Positions 25,262-34,362 of a stretch of 55,395 nucleotides of DNA are shown piece by piece. Numbering within the stretch: the first letter of the stretch is position 1; every line of letters begins with the position of its first letter. The position numbers and the translations under genes are program-made. The stretch is taken from the NCBI GenBank assembly GCA_030156625.1, contig JASGMC010000002.1:1-55395 (forward strand), in the 5' to 3' direction. Source of the DNA: Methanoculleus sp. (GTDB lineage Archaea; Halobacteriota; Methanomicrobia; Methanomicrobiales; Methanoculleaceae). Below the pieces are notes generated by a model that saw nothing but the letters and a program-made list of their open reading frames with translations, was not told the DNA's origin and searched no databases.

Positions 25262-28200
25262 TGGTAAAGTCACCAGAGAGCATTATCCCACCAGATGTAT
25301 TGCGTGAATATCTCCGCCCGGAGACAGGGGACGCAATCCCTGATCCATATCAGGTTCTTATCGATTATTATGAGATTATTGACCCGGCCCTCCGGGGCTC
25401 CAGCGTTGCATACCTCCCTGCAAAGAGTACGGAGATGGGGAAAGTTGACCAGACGATGCTCAACCATATCCGAAATGGTGTCTGGGCTCTCATTGAACTC
25501 AACGTCGGACTAACTGCCCTCGGCTCTGCTAATGCTCTCTCTGAGCGGGAACTGAAAGAAGTGATCGCCCTTTTCTCGGTTCACGATCTCCACAAGATTC
25601 ATGGAAAAGATTGGAAAGAGCAGTTTGACATTTCGCAGGAAGAAGTCCTCGAGTATGCTGAGGCATTCGGAGCAACGAAATTCGCCCCCGGCCTCACCGG
25701 ACATGACTTCCAGTCAGTCGCCGTCGCGCTGCACAAGACGATTGGATTCCATGCAAATCTCTCAGTAAAGTTTAATCTCTATCGCCCCTGGCTGACGATC
25801 GCCGATACGCTTGCAAGTATAGAGCAGCCACAGGCAACGCCATCGATGCAGCAACAACTGGACCGGATCGACCTCTCGGTCGACTTTTACTATCACACGT
25901 TCCAGGAGGCAACCGGTATCCTCACCAACCTCGTCCATACGGGGATTGCCGGGTGGGCCTCAGAGAAAGGGCTCCACCCCCTCCTCATATTTGAGAAAGG
26001 AGTTCTTTACCTTGGGGAGGCGGGCAAACAGTTCGAGTTGAACGCGGAGGAGGATAACAAAGAGATCTATCGGGCGTTCAGGGCGGCGCTTAACTCCTCT
26101 CATCCTACATTCTCCGATACGCTTGAGTTGCAGAAGAGTCTCGAAACGCAAGGAAGCAAAGGCTTATACAGTATCGGGAATGTCTTCTTCTTCTATTCAG
26201 GAGTAGAGAAGGTTGCTAAAGCCTTCGCAGCTGCGGCTGTATTGAGAGAGAGTGAAAATACCGCAACCATTGAGGTAGACTGCGCTGGTGGCGTGCTCAG
26301 GGCTGGAAACACAGAACCAGATATGCAGTATCCTCCGGCGCAGACGGTAAGTATTCCCCGGGAGTGTATCACCGGCATCACCGTCGACGGGCAGACGGTG
26401 GATACGGGCGATGTCTTGATCCGCTGTCGCTCAGAAGAGCGGAAACGAAAGAAATTCACACTGATCCCGGAATCCGTAGAGATCGATGGGCAGGGAGTTT
26501 CCGGGAAGGTTGTCATTAACGGGACCGGTCTGATGACCAGCCAGATCGGGTACCGGGCGCACATCATAGAAGATTTCGGGATCGACATCGGGTGGGATTC
26601 AGAGATCATATCCTACTCCCGTGCAATCTCGGGGCTCCGGATGCAACTCATCGAACCCCTCATCAAGATCGGTGCGCTGGAATCGGATGATCCTGTCCTC
26701 GAAACCTGCCGGATGTTTGGTGTCGATGCGGATCTCTCCGAGCGCCTATCCGGATATGCGCAAGCTCATCGTACAGATGACCATCACCGCGTTGGCGGGT
26801 TCTGGAATTACTCGTATGTTATTGCCCGGGATCTTCTCGATCGCGATATGGACGGGATTCGGTTTGCCAACATTCAATCATCCAGCGAGAAGATCCGGTA
26901 TCTTGAGGATTGCATCACGCGCTATCTCCAGGGGATCCCTCCTGAGAAGATCCAGGAACTTGAGTCTCAACTGCTCTACCCCTACCAGGAGAAGATGCTC
27001 GTCTGGATATCTGAGAACCTCGATTTCAACGGTTCGATGTTCTACGGCACATTTGAAAACAAGGCTGACAAGTTCCAGGCATACTGCAATGGTGGAGGCA
27101 TCTGTCGCCTCTCCAACGACACCCCCTATGAAAAAGAGAGGATCCCATTATCCATTGGGGTGGGTATGCTTGGTCATTCCTTCTCCAACCGTTTGCCTGT
27201 AGGTGTAAGTGAGCCTACACTGTATGTTTCGGTCCCTATCGCGATCGAGATGGGATTGCGGTATATTGGCCATGGTATCAAAGGGGGGGAGAGCCGGATT
27301 TATTTCCGGCTCATTCCCGACCACTTCTATACGCCGATTCTATCCCACCTGTTCTCGCAGTTTTTGAGTGTATTTAACGGAGACTGCCAGACAAACGTCC
27401 GGGCGCTTGCTCTTGATATCCTCTCCTGGGACACTCCACAGTATGAACTACTGGTTCGTGACCTTATCTCGGAGTCCGGGCGGAAGAATGTCCTGCGGTA
27501 CGCTGGCTATGGTTACAAGAGTCTCCACACAACCTATGACGTCGTCTTTAACAAGGTGAGGGATAACGACACCGAATACTGGTTTTTCGGAGCATATCTC
27601 GGGCTAATCCTCGCTGCCGCGACCGGATGCAGGGTGGTCGTCGGCGAGAACCCGATCTGCATGAGTCCTGGTGATGAGTTCTCAGAGATAGTGAAACTCG
27701 ATGCACCGCACGCCGCTGTGAAGCGGATCTTCGGTGACGTCATCCCGCTTACTGAATTGAGCAGTGTGATCGATCTTGCATCGCTCGTAATCGTACTCGG
27801 TTACGAGAATGTAATGGAGGATAAGAGGTTCCCGAAACATCTGCAAACGCTTAAAAACAAGATGTTTCCCGGGAGTTCTCTCCTAAAAGATGTTTTGAGA
27901 AGGTATGAAAATGAATCGAGAACAGGGGCATTTGTCAACCGTGCCCGGGGGTACCGCAATGAGAATGGAGAGATTATCTACGACGACAATCCAGGGCTCG
28001 TCGCCCTGGCGTTACGGCTTGACCGTATTGGAGGTGATATAATGGCAGTTGAGACTATTCATGAACTTGCTGAACTCGGCCTGACGGTTGCTATCCCCAA
28101 GGGATATGAACCGCACCGGGTCGAGAAACTCTTCCGTGAGTCAGTGAAGGCAGTCCTCGCGAAACGTGACGGTTCGTTTGCACGAGAAGACTACGTTGAT

Positions 28201-28485
28201 GCAGTATCTGGGCGGTTGCTCAAGATGATGCGCCGTGCTGGTAATGATCAGTTCAGCCTTACCCCGGGGCTCTATGAATTTGATCAAACCCATCAATTTG
28301 CAGGGGCTTTTGTAGACCACGTCTTCTACGGGCTCTTCGACGGCAACCCAGGGAAGCTGAAGCGCGCTGCAAACGATATCAGCGACGGTTATTATTCTGC
28401 CACTCTTGAACTCCGGGATGATGCTTACCAAAGGGAGAGGGCAGCGATTGAGGCTAAGAGGCAAGAGAAGAAAGAGAAACTCTAA
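25258..28485 (+). CDS. cas10d: Cas10d large subunit of type I-D Cascade, with HD nuclease
   Basis: 1075 aa (also called Csc3). The N-terminal HD nuclease replaces the HD part of Cas3: LNHIRNGVW with His70 and ALFSVHDLHKIHG with His109-Asp110. The long middle is Cas10-like with a palm region (PVGVSEPTLYVSVPIAIEMG, EYWFFGAYLGLILAAATGCRVVVGENP), but there is no GGDD cyclase motif, as expected for Cas10d. The C-terminus is helical and highly charged. The ATG at 25258 overlaps the cas6 stop by 4 bases; a second ATG follows immediately. Together with Csc2, Csc1 and cas6 it forms the interference complex. Confidence 0.93.
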   Translation: MMVKSPESIIPPDVLREYLRPETGDAIPDPYQVLIDYYEIIDPALRGSSVAYLPAKSTEMGKVDQTMLNHIRNGVWALIELNVGLTALGSANALSERELKEVIALFSVHDLHKIHGKDWKEQFDISQEEVLEYAEAFGATKFAPGLTGHDFQSVAVALHKTIGFHANLSVKFNLYRPWLTIADTLASIEQPQATPSMQQQLDRIDLSVDFYYHTFQEATGILTNLVHTGIAGWASEKGLHPLLIFEKGVLYLGEAGKQFELNAEEDNKEIYRAFRAALNSSHPTFSDTLELQKSLETQGSKGLYSIGNVFFFYSGVEKVAKAFAAAAVLRESENTATIEVDCAGGVLRAGNTEPDMQYPPAQTVSIPRECITGITVDGQTVDTGDVLIRCRSEERKRKKFTLIPESVEIDGQGVSGKVVINGTGLMTSQIGYRAHIIEDFGIDIGWDSEIISYSRAISGLRMQLIEPLIKIGALESDDPVLETCRMFGVDADLSERLSGYAQAHRTDDHHRVGGFWNYSYVIARDLLDRDMDGIRFANIQSSSEKIRYLEDCITRYLQGIPPEKIQELESQLLYPYQEKMLVWISENLDFNGSMFYGTFENKADKFQAYCNGGGICRLSNDTPYEKERIPLSIGVGMLGHSFSNRLPVGVSEPTLYVSVPIAIEMGLRYIGHGIKGGESRIYFRLIPDHFYTPILSHLFSQFLSVFNGDCQTNVRALALDILSWDTPQYELLVRDLISESGRKNVLRYAGYGYKSLHTTYDVVFNKVRDNDTEYWFFGAYLGLILAAATGCRVVVGENPICMSPGDEFSEIVKLDAPHAAVKRIFGDVIPLTELSSVIDLASLVIVLGYENVMEDKRFPKHLQTLKNKMFPGSSLLKDVLRRYENESRTGAFVNRARGYRNENGEIIYDDNPGLVALALRLDRIGGDIMAVETIHELAELGLTVAIPKGYEPHRVEKLFRESVKAVLAKRDGSFAREDYVDAVSGRLLKMMRRAGNDQFSLTPGLYEFDQTHQFAGAFVDHVFYGLFDGNPGKLKRAANDISDGYYSATLELRDDAYQRERAAIEAKRQEKKEKL

Positions 28486-28499
28486 GGAGGTTTAGCATT

Positions 28500-29516
28500 A
28501 TGGCTGAAAAAATTGATGGGTTTAAGGAAAAGATTGGTGGCTACACGCTGGAAAAACCGGAGAGAAAGCCACAACAGAATTACGTAAGTGTCCTGATCTT
28601 ACGCGAGCTACAGAGCGCTGCCAGGTTCACCACCGATGGAACCGAAGCAAACTCTGCCGTCATCAGGGTTGGGGATATTGAGGAGACCGTCGGCAAACTT
28701 TTTGGACGGAAACAGGTTGCTAGCGACCGGAGAGTTGCGAAAGCGCTTCAGAGAACCCTTATCCAGGACAAGATGAACGCGGCAGTGAAGAAAGGTACGT
28801 GGGATGGCTGCTCGATGGTGGTCAACAGCATGTGCCAGCGGTGTCCGGAGTGTGCCCTCTTTGGCAGTGCAGCATCGGATGAGGGGATCAGCATTACGTC
28901 ACGTGTGATGTATGACGAAGCGTATACGATCCGCTCCATCGGCACGATTGTAGAGGAGTACTTCCAGAACGCACCCGGGGACGATTATGCGAAAGGAGCC
29001 ACATCTGCTATCAGGGAGCCGGATTTCTTCAAGGAAGGCACACTATTCCCCTGTGTGGTGACTCTCAAAGATGTCACGCCTGAAGAGGTCCTCATCTTCC
29101 TCAACATCACCGATCGGAACGTCCGATACGGTGCGACCGGAACACGGTTCGGAAGGACCCGGAACCACATTCTCGGCGTATACGCAAGCCACCGCGAAGG
29201 CCCGTCGAGCCTTGAGGTCACCCGTGGGATTGCAGTTGCCCTTGCGAACGCGGCAGATGCAAGCGATGAGGAATCATCAGATCCGGCAGAACACCTCAAG
29301 GAAGTCATGACTGCAGACACCCTCTCCGTCGAATCGGTAACCAGAGCCGCCATTCAGGTCTACGAAGAGCTTGCTGACAAGCAGCGGATTGCGTACGTAA
29401 AATCTGACGCAGATGAGGTAGGTGCCATTCTTGAAGAGATGAAGGACGATGCGGTTGTTAAAGCCATCCTTGAGGCGCAGGTAGATAAAATTGCAGATTA
29501 TGTTTCCGCGGATTGA
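28500..29516 (+). CDS. csc2: Csc2 (Cas7d), backbone of type I-D Cascade
   Basis: 338 aa, Cas7-family RAMP that polymerises along the crRNA spacer. Family hallmarks are LILRELQSAARFTTDG near residue 32, the Cys-rich MCQRCPECALFGSAAS near 111 (probable zinc site), ITSRVMYDEAYTIRSIG near 130 and TGTRFGRTRNHILGVY near 215. A strong Shine-Dalgarno sequence (TAAGGAGGT, 28482-28490 region) lies ahead of the ATG, consistent with the need for many copies of this subunit. It is the only gene in the operon with such a site and a gap rather than an overlap upstream. Confidence 0.93.
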   Translation: MAEKIDGFKEKIGGYTLEKPERKPQQNYVSVLILRELQSAARFTTDGTEANSAVIRVGDIEETVGKLFGRKQVASDRRVAKALQRTLIQDKMNAAVKKGTWDGCSMVVNSMCQRCPECALFGSAASDEGISITSRVMYDEAYTIRSIGTIVEEYFQNAPGDDYAKGATSAIREPDFFKEGTLFPCVVTLKDVTPEEVLIFLNITDRNVRYGATGTRFGRTRNHILGVYASHREGPSSLEVTRGIAVALANAADASDEESSDPAEHLKEVMTADTLSVESVTRAAIQVYEELADKQRIAYVKSDADEVGAILEEMKDDAVVKAILEAQVDKIADYVSAD

Positions 29517-29527
29517 TGGAGGCATCG

Positions 29528-30277
29528 ATGTCTCAGGTATCGAGTTCCCCAAATGATGGCGCAGGTACTCGTGCCTTTGAGGGCGTCCTCGAACTCATGA
29601 GCGAGTTATTCTTTGCTTCGCTCGAACCCGGCAACAACTACGTGACACGGCCGATCATCCTGAATACCGCCCTCTACTATGCACTTGGGTACGCACAGGG
29701 TAACTATGTCAACAAGCCGGTAAACAAGCGATCAAAAAAGCAGCAACCGGCGTACATCGAGGAGACTAACGGTATCGTCGACACCATATACGTGAGCCCT
29801 GCCCGCCCGATAGGAGACATACGCTACACAAGCGAAAACTCAAACGCCCGCAGCAATGAGTATATCCAGTATAACCGGCTGAAAGAACAGAAGAACTCTC
29901 CAACTGGGAAGATTGGAACCAGGAAGCAGATCCAGCCAGGAGCCCGGTTCCGATTCTTCGTGCTCACGTTCGATGGGAGTGAGCCTGATATGCCCCCATA
30001 TATCCGTGTCGGGAAGAAGCGGTCAAAGGCACTCGTCACATGGAGGGAAGTCCCGGTCAGCATGACTGATGGAGAGTTCTTGATGAACCACCCTGTCCTT
30101 GTCGATGACCTTGCAGAGATGCCTGTCGGGGATCTCTCTTTTCAGCGCATGCAACCGTTCGATGTTATTGAACGCGGGAGGTTTATCGAACCGCACCTGG
30201 TGCTTGACTGCGGAGCTCCCGCAGGCAGGTTTGCGCTCCCGGCGAGCATCCGGTTCCTTCGGAGGTACCGGGCGTGA
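29528..30277 (+). CDS. csc1: Csc1 (Cas5d), type I-D Cascade
   Basis: 249 aa, Cas5-family RAMP that holds the crRNA 5' handle. Recognisable are FEGVLELMSELFFASLEPG at the start, RPIILNTALYYALGYAQGNYVNKP near 45, TIYVSPARPIGDIRYTSEN near 90 and the basic IGTRKQIQPGARFRFFVL near 130. The frame opens at TTG 29513 and ATG 29516 within the csc2 stop, but the ATG at 29528 has GGAGG 6-10 nt ahead and is preferred. Its stop overlaps the GTG of cas3'. Confidence 0.9.
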   Translation: MSQVSSSPNDGAGTRAFEGVLELMSELFFASLEPGNNYVTRPIILNTALYYALGYAQGNYVNKPVNKRSKKQQPAYIEETNGIVDTIYVSPARPIGDIRYTSENSNARSNEYIQYNRLKEQKNSPTGKIGTRKQIQPGARFRFFVLTFDGSEPDMPPYIRVGKKRSKALVTWREVPVSMTDGEFLMNHPVLVDDLAEMPVGDLSFQRMQPFDVIERGRFIEPHLVLDCGAPAGRFALPASIRFLRRYRA

Positions 30278-32340
30278 TAGTAGAGGGGCTCTCGATACCT
30301 CGCTATGATGCTGAACCACTCCTCGACTCTTTTCTTCCGTACGGGCACCAGGTTGTTGCTCGCGAGACAATTCGGAACCATGATGAGTTTTTCCTGTTTG
30401 TAACAGCCCCAACCGGGTCTGGAAAAACCGACTCGTGGGCAATACCAGCACTTTCCGGCAACCTGGGCGTTGTTATGGCGCTCTACCCGACAAACGCGCT
30501 CGCAGAAGACCAGTTCAGGACGCTATCCTCCCTTCGCGACCACCTGGGGTCTCAGACACGGGTCGAGTTTGTAACCTCAAAGACCCTCGGCATCATGCGC
30601 GATAAGGCCGGTACCAGAATGACCAGGGGGGATGCCCTAGAAGATCTGCTCCGTTCGATGTACCGGGCAGGCAGCGGCATCGTCGTGACTAACCCTGATA
30701 TCTTCATCTATGCCATCAAGAACTACTATTACAACAAGTACCTCTCTTCTGCACTGAAGAGTTTTGTTGCCACCATAGTTTTTGACGAGTTCCACCTCTA
30801 CGATCTTCGACAGCGAGACCTGATTCTCTTCATTCTGCATGACCTGTTGCTATCAGGTTCCGCCGGCATGCGGAAGTTCATCTTCCTGTCTGCAACGCCT
30901 GAACCCTCTCTGTTGGAGAAGGTCAGGGATGTGGTCGGGGTCCAACCCATCGTGGCAGACGTTTTCTGTGACCGGCCTGTGGTCGACGAGCGGCTCGTTT
31001 TGCCAGAGGTTGATATTGATTTCCGGCACGGCAAGAGGTTCCGGACAGGGGAATCTATTATAGCACATCTGGACGACTTCCTTGAGTTTTGTGAGGGGTT
31101 CAGGACTGCTATCATCCTGGATAGTGCTATCGAAGTGGAGCTGGTCAGCGAAACCCTGTGGAACCAGACAGATCTCAGAATCTGCGAGGTAAGCGGATTT
31201 CGAAAAGATCCGATCGGGGAGACATTCGACATTCTCGTCGGAAACAAAGCAGTAGAGGTCGGGATCGACTTTAAAGGGGGTACTGCCATCCAGCGCCTGG
31301 TTTTTTCGGGTAATACCGTGAGCGAGTTCCTGCAACGCTTCGGAAGGCTGCGAAACCCTCAGCCTGATGTCAGGTATAAGGCCCTCTGTTATGCCCCTGC
31401 TGGCGTGGTGCAACACTTCTCCAGATATAAGCGGATGTCGCGGCAGGAGTTGGAAGATGGTCTGCGAAGGACCATGCAGGATCCCCGCGTTTTTGAGAAC
31501 TTCAGGTGGAGATACGGCTACCTCGAGGCATGGGAGTATATATATCGGAACGCGAAGGGCATCGGTGCCCGTGAGGCACGAGCTATAAAGTATCAGCGCG
31601 CTTTCCCACCATTGCAGGGAGGGGTGCCGGAGGACGTACGATCTAATTATCTAAACCAGGGGCTTGGCCTGATTTATCTTCATTACCTAAAAGAGGGTGG
31701 TGTGAAGCCTCAGATGATTAAGGATCATCTTCCGAAGCTTGAACAAATGAGCGATGCGCACCTCGATATCATTGAAGAACTAGGGAATTTCCGCGGCAGC
31801 GAGTTATCATTTGCCTATTATCAGGTCCGAACGGGTAATATCGGGACATATAACCTCTTCTTCCTTCTCCGGTGGGCGGACCTGGAACTTATTGACCGGC
31901 GGACATTTCTGCGGCGGATCCCCGGTGAGAAGGTGAGGGAGGCAAAAGAGATCCTTGATAGGGCGGTCGGGTGTGCGATCATCCATGGAATGAACGATCG
32001 CCCGCGAAGAGTCTCGCTTGATGGAGCACGGCTCCCCCGGATGGATGAGGCAGAGGCGTCACGAACACCCGGGAAGGCGTTCGGGATCCGTCCAGTCGTA
32101 AGAAGCCAAGATCAAGGTGAGCGCCCCCTTAACCTCGTGGATGTATCAAGGGAGATTGGGAAACGGGGTCTCTTCTGCAGGTACCTGTCTCATTCAGGTT
32201 TTACTTCAAAGCGCCTCTATGATCTCGATGATTACACGTTTTTGATGAATTTCAAGGATGGGAGCCTCGCCCTTGGTATTGATGCCCTGTATGTGGACTG
32301 CGCCGTATACGATCTCTATCAGCGGAGAGGGAACCAATGA
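30274..32340 (+). CDS. cas3: Cas3' helicase of type I-D (no HD domain)
   Basis: 688 aa, SF2 helicase that unwinds target DNA for degradation by the Cas10d nuclease. Walker A is APTGSGKT (45-52), the DEAD-type box is DEFH (171-174), motif III is SAT (205-207) and motif VI reads LQRFGRLRNPQ. No HD domain is present, which is diagnostic of type I-D, where the HD moved to Cas10d. Starts with GTG overlapping the csc1 stop (GTGA), and its stop overlaps the cas4 start (ATGA), so the whole block is translationally linked. Confidence 0.93.
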   Translation: MIVEGLSIPRYDAEPLLDSFLPYGHQVVARETIRNHDEFFLFVTAPTGSGKTDSWAIPALSGNLGVVMALYPTNALAEDQFRTLSSLRDHLGSQTRVEFVTSKTLGIMRDKAGTRMTRGDALEDLLRSMYRAGSGIVVTNPDIFIYAIKNYYYNKYLSSALKSFVATIVFDEFHLYDLRQRDLILFILHDLLLSGSAGMRKFIFLSATPEPSLLEKVRDVVGVQPIVADVFCDRPVVDERLVLPEVDIDFRHGKRFRTGESIIAHLDDFLEFCEGFRTAIILDSAIEVELVSETLWNQTDLRICEVSGFRKDPIGETFDILVGNKAVEVGIDFKGGTAIQRLVFSGNTVSEFLQRFGRLRNPQPDVRYKALCYAPAGVVQHFSRYKRMSRQELEDGLRRTMQDPRVFENFRWRYGYLEAWEYIYRNAKGIGAREARAIKYQRAFPPLQGGVPEDVRSNYLNQGLGLIYLHYLKEGGVKPQMIKDHLPKLEQMSDAHLDIIEELGNFRGSELSFAYYQVRTGNIGTYNLFFLLRWADLELIDRRTFLRRIPGEKVREAKEILDRAVGCAIIHGMNDRPRRVSLDGARLPRMDEAEASRTPGKAFGIRPVVRSQDQGERPLNLVDVSREIGKRGLFCRYLSHSGFTSKRLYDLDDYTFLMNFKDGSLALGIDALYVDCAVYDLYQRRGNQ

Positions 32341-32888
32341 TTGCAGATCTCGTCAACATCTCCGATCTCAATCAGTACCTCTACTGTCCCCGGAGGCTGT
32401 ATTATCTCATGTTTTTCAAGACGCAGGAGATCAACGTTCACCTCGCGGACGGCAGGGGGATGCACGCCCGCCAGGGACGCCGGGGAGGATGGTATAGAGA
32501 AGTTTACCTGAGGTCTGAGCGCCTCGGGCTGCACGGCAGGATTGACCTGATCGACATGCAGGATAAGGCGGCGCCGGTCGAGCGCAAACGGGGGAACGCA
32601 TACTTTGAAAATGACCTCGTCCAGCTTGCGGCATACGCAATGCTCTTGGAAGAGCACCTTGATGAACCGGTAGCTTTTGGATACCTGTACCTCTATGGGA
32701 CAAATGAGCGCCATTCAATCGAGATCACAGAACGGCTCCGTCAAAAAGTTACAGATACAGTTGCGGATATCAGTGCAATGCAAATTGATAAAATCCCGAC
32801 GTTTTGCGAAAATCCACGCAAGTGTGGGAAGTGCAGCGTGGTCGGATATTGTATGCCTTATGAGGCGAGAGTTCTGGAGGAGGTTTAA
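32337..32888 (+). CDS. cas4: Cas4 nuclease
   Basis: 183 aa, RecB-type exonuclease that trims and orients prespacers by PAM. The Fe-S cluster Cys are one at the start (YLYCPRRLYY, about residue 18) and three at the end (CENPRKCGKCSVVGYC). Nuclease motifs are GRIDLI, VERKRG (the E-x-K) and QLAAYAMLLEE (Q-x3-Y). ATGA overlap with cas3' and 0-nt spacing to cas1. Confidence 0.92.
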   Translation: MIADLVNISDLNQYLYCPRRLYYLMFFKTQEINVHLADGRGMHARQGRRGGWYREVYLRSERLGLHGRIDLIDMQDKAAPVERKRGNAYFENDLVQLAAYAMLLEEHLDEPVAFGYLYLYGTNERHSIEITERLRQKVTDTVADISAMQIDKIPTFCENPRKCGKCSVVGYCMPYEARVLEEV

Positions 32889-33923
32889 TTGAAGGCAGTG
32901 GCCAGCGATAATGCGGATAAATTCCGGGAGGTGAAGGCGGCAGAGGGACTGTTCGATGATGAAGTGATTTACGTATCAGCGCAGGGTAACCGCATCGGGA
33001 TTGATGGAGGACGGATTGTCGTTACCACAGCGGATAAGCAGGAAACAGTGAGTTCTTTTCCAGTGGAGAAGGTGCGCACGGTCAATGTGTTTGGAAACAT
33101 ATCTGTATCCACTCCATTCCTTGCGAGTTGTGGGAAGACAGGAATGTCGGTGAACTACTTCACGTGGTACGGGAAGTACGTGGGGAGCTTCGTCCCGGAA
33201 CAGAATACGATTGCCGAGATCAGGCGCCGCCAGGCGTCGCTTGGTGGTGAGGAGACATTGGGGATTGCACGGGCGATCGTCGGTGCCAAGATCCGGAACT
33301 CGCGTACGCTGCTTTCCCGGAAAAAGGTGCGTCCCCCTGAACGACTGAAGATCCTCGAAGCGAATGTACATTCCGCTGGCGATATGAACCAACTCCGCGG
33401 AATAGAGGGCGAGGCAGCTGCTCTGTATTTTGGATGTCTTGACGAATGCCTCATTGAGGGATGGACGTTTGAGAAGAGAACGCGAAGGCCTCCACAGGAC
33501 CATATTAACTCGCTCCTGTCGCTGACGTATGCCATGATGCAGAACGAGGTGACGAGCGCTCTCCGACAGTACAACCTGGACCCATTCCTCGGCATAATGC
33601 ACACCGATCGGCATGGCAGGCCAGCGCTGACCCTTGATCTCATGGAGGAGTTCCGACCGATCTTCTGCGATGCTTTTGCTATCCGGTTGGTTAATCAACG
33701 CATCCTTGACCATGACGACTTTACAGCTGAAAACCGCCTGAAAGAGCATGCGCTCAAGAAGTATCTCTCTCAGTTCGACAGCTACATGAAAGAGACATTT
33801 ATGCACCCAAAATTCAAGTACACCGTAACGCGGCGGCGTGCAGTGGTTATGCAGGCGATCCTGCTCCGGAAAGCGATTGTCGGAGAGATGAAGCGGTATC
33901 ATCCGCTCGTATATATAAGGTGA
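32889..33923 (+). CDS. cas1: Cas1 integrase
   Basis: 344 aa. With Cas2 it inserts new spacers at the leader end of the array. The metal-binding residues are visible: Glu173 in LRGIEGEAAALYF, His238 in GIMHTDRHGRPAL and Glu253/Glu254 in LDLMEEFRP. The N-terminal beta-domain (IYVSAQGNRIGIDGGRIVVT) is normal. The TTG at 32889 is preceded by GGAGGAGGTTT at an ideal distance, so it is chosen over the in-frame GTG three codons later. The stop overlaps the cas2 region. Confidence 0.95.
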   Translation: MKAVASDNADKFREVKAAEGLFDDEVIYVSAQGNRIGIDGGRIVVTTADKQETVSSFPVEKVRTVNVFGNISVSTPFLASCGKTGMSVNYFTWYGKYVGSFVPEQNTIAEIRRRQASLGGEETLGIARAIVGAKIRNSRTLLSRKKVRPPERLKILEANVHSAGDMNQLRGIEGEAAALYFGCLDECLIEGWTFEKRTRRPPQDHINSLLSLTYAMMQNEVTSALRQYNLDPFLGIMHTDRHGRPALTLDLMEEFRPIFCDAFAIRLVNQRILDHDDFTAENRLKEHALKKYLSQFDSYMKETFMHPKFKYTVTRRRAVVMQAILLRKAIVGEMKRYHPLVYIR

Positions 33924-33928
33924 CTGCG

Positions 33929-34195
33929 ATGAGGATCGTTGTGACATACGACATCGCAAAGGATAAGGTGCGAAGAAAGGTGTTCAGGATCCTTGAGAGT
34001 TATGGGGCCTGGAAACAATATAGTGTGTTCGAACTAGAAATCTCCGACGTTCAGCATGTCCAGATGCGGGAGAAGATACGAAGTGTGATTGAAGAGCAGG
34101 ATCGTGTTCGATTCTATGAGCTGTGTGAACGGTGCATGAAAAAAGTCACTGAGATAGGGGAACCGTCCCCGGAGGTTATGTCGAACGTAGTATGA
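33929..34195 (+). CDS. cas2: Cas2
   Basis: 88 aa, ferredoxin-like Cas2, scaffold of the Cas1-Cas2 integrase. MRIVVTYDIAKDKVRRKVFRIL gives the first strand with the conserved Asp (YDI), followed by YGAWKQYSVFELEI. A GTG at 33920 in the same frame overlaps the cas1 stop and would add three residues; the ATG at 33929 matches the usual Cas2 start. It is the last cas gene, 167 bp before the first repeat. Confidence 0.93.
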   Translation: MRIVVTYDIAKDKVRRKVFRILESYGAWKQYSVFELEISDVQHVQMREKIRSVIEEQDRVRFYELCERCMKKVTEIGEPSPEVMSNVV

Positions 34196-34362
34196 TGTAC
34201 CCGGGGCAAAAAGACAATACAAAGGAAACGCGCACTCTTAATTGGTGGGTGCCGATCATGGAGATTGATAACTCATGGGTACGGGGAGGGGCCATGAACT
34301 CGTCGCTCCGATCCAAGCCAGAGGTGCCGGTACCACGCCGAATTGCCCAAAAATGGGGGGCT
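34196..34362 (+). promoter_or_regulatory. CRISPR leader
   Basis: 167 bp between the cas2 stop and repeat 1, on the side of the array nearest cas1-cas2. Repeats end in ATTGAAAC on this strand, so transcription and integration should start here. It includes an A-rich stretch (CAAAAAGACAATACAAAGGA) and AATTGG. No clear TATA box stands out. Confidence 0.6.

Noticed and set aside
25258-30277. Type III CRISPR because of Cas10-like protein
   Set aside because: Cas10d with HD and no GGDD, together with Csc1, Csc2 and a stand-alone Cas3 helicase, defines type I-D.
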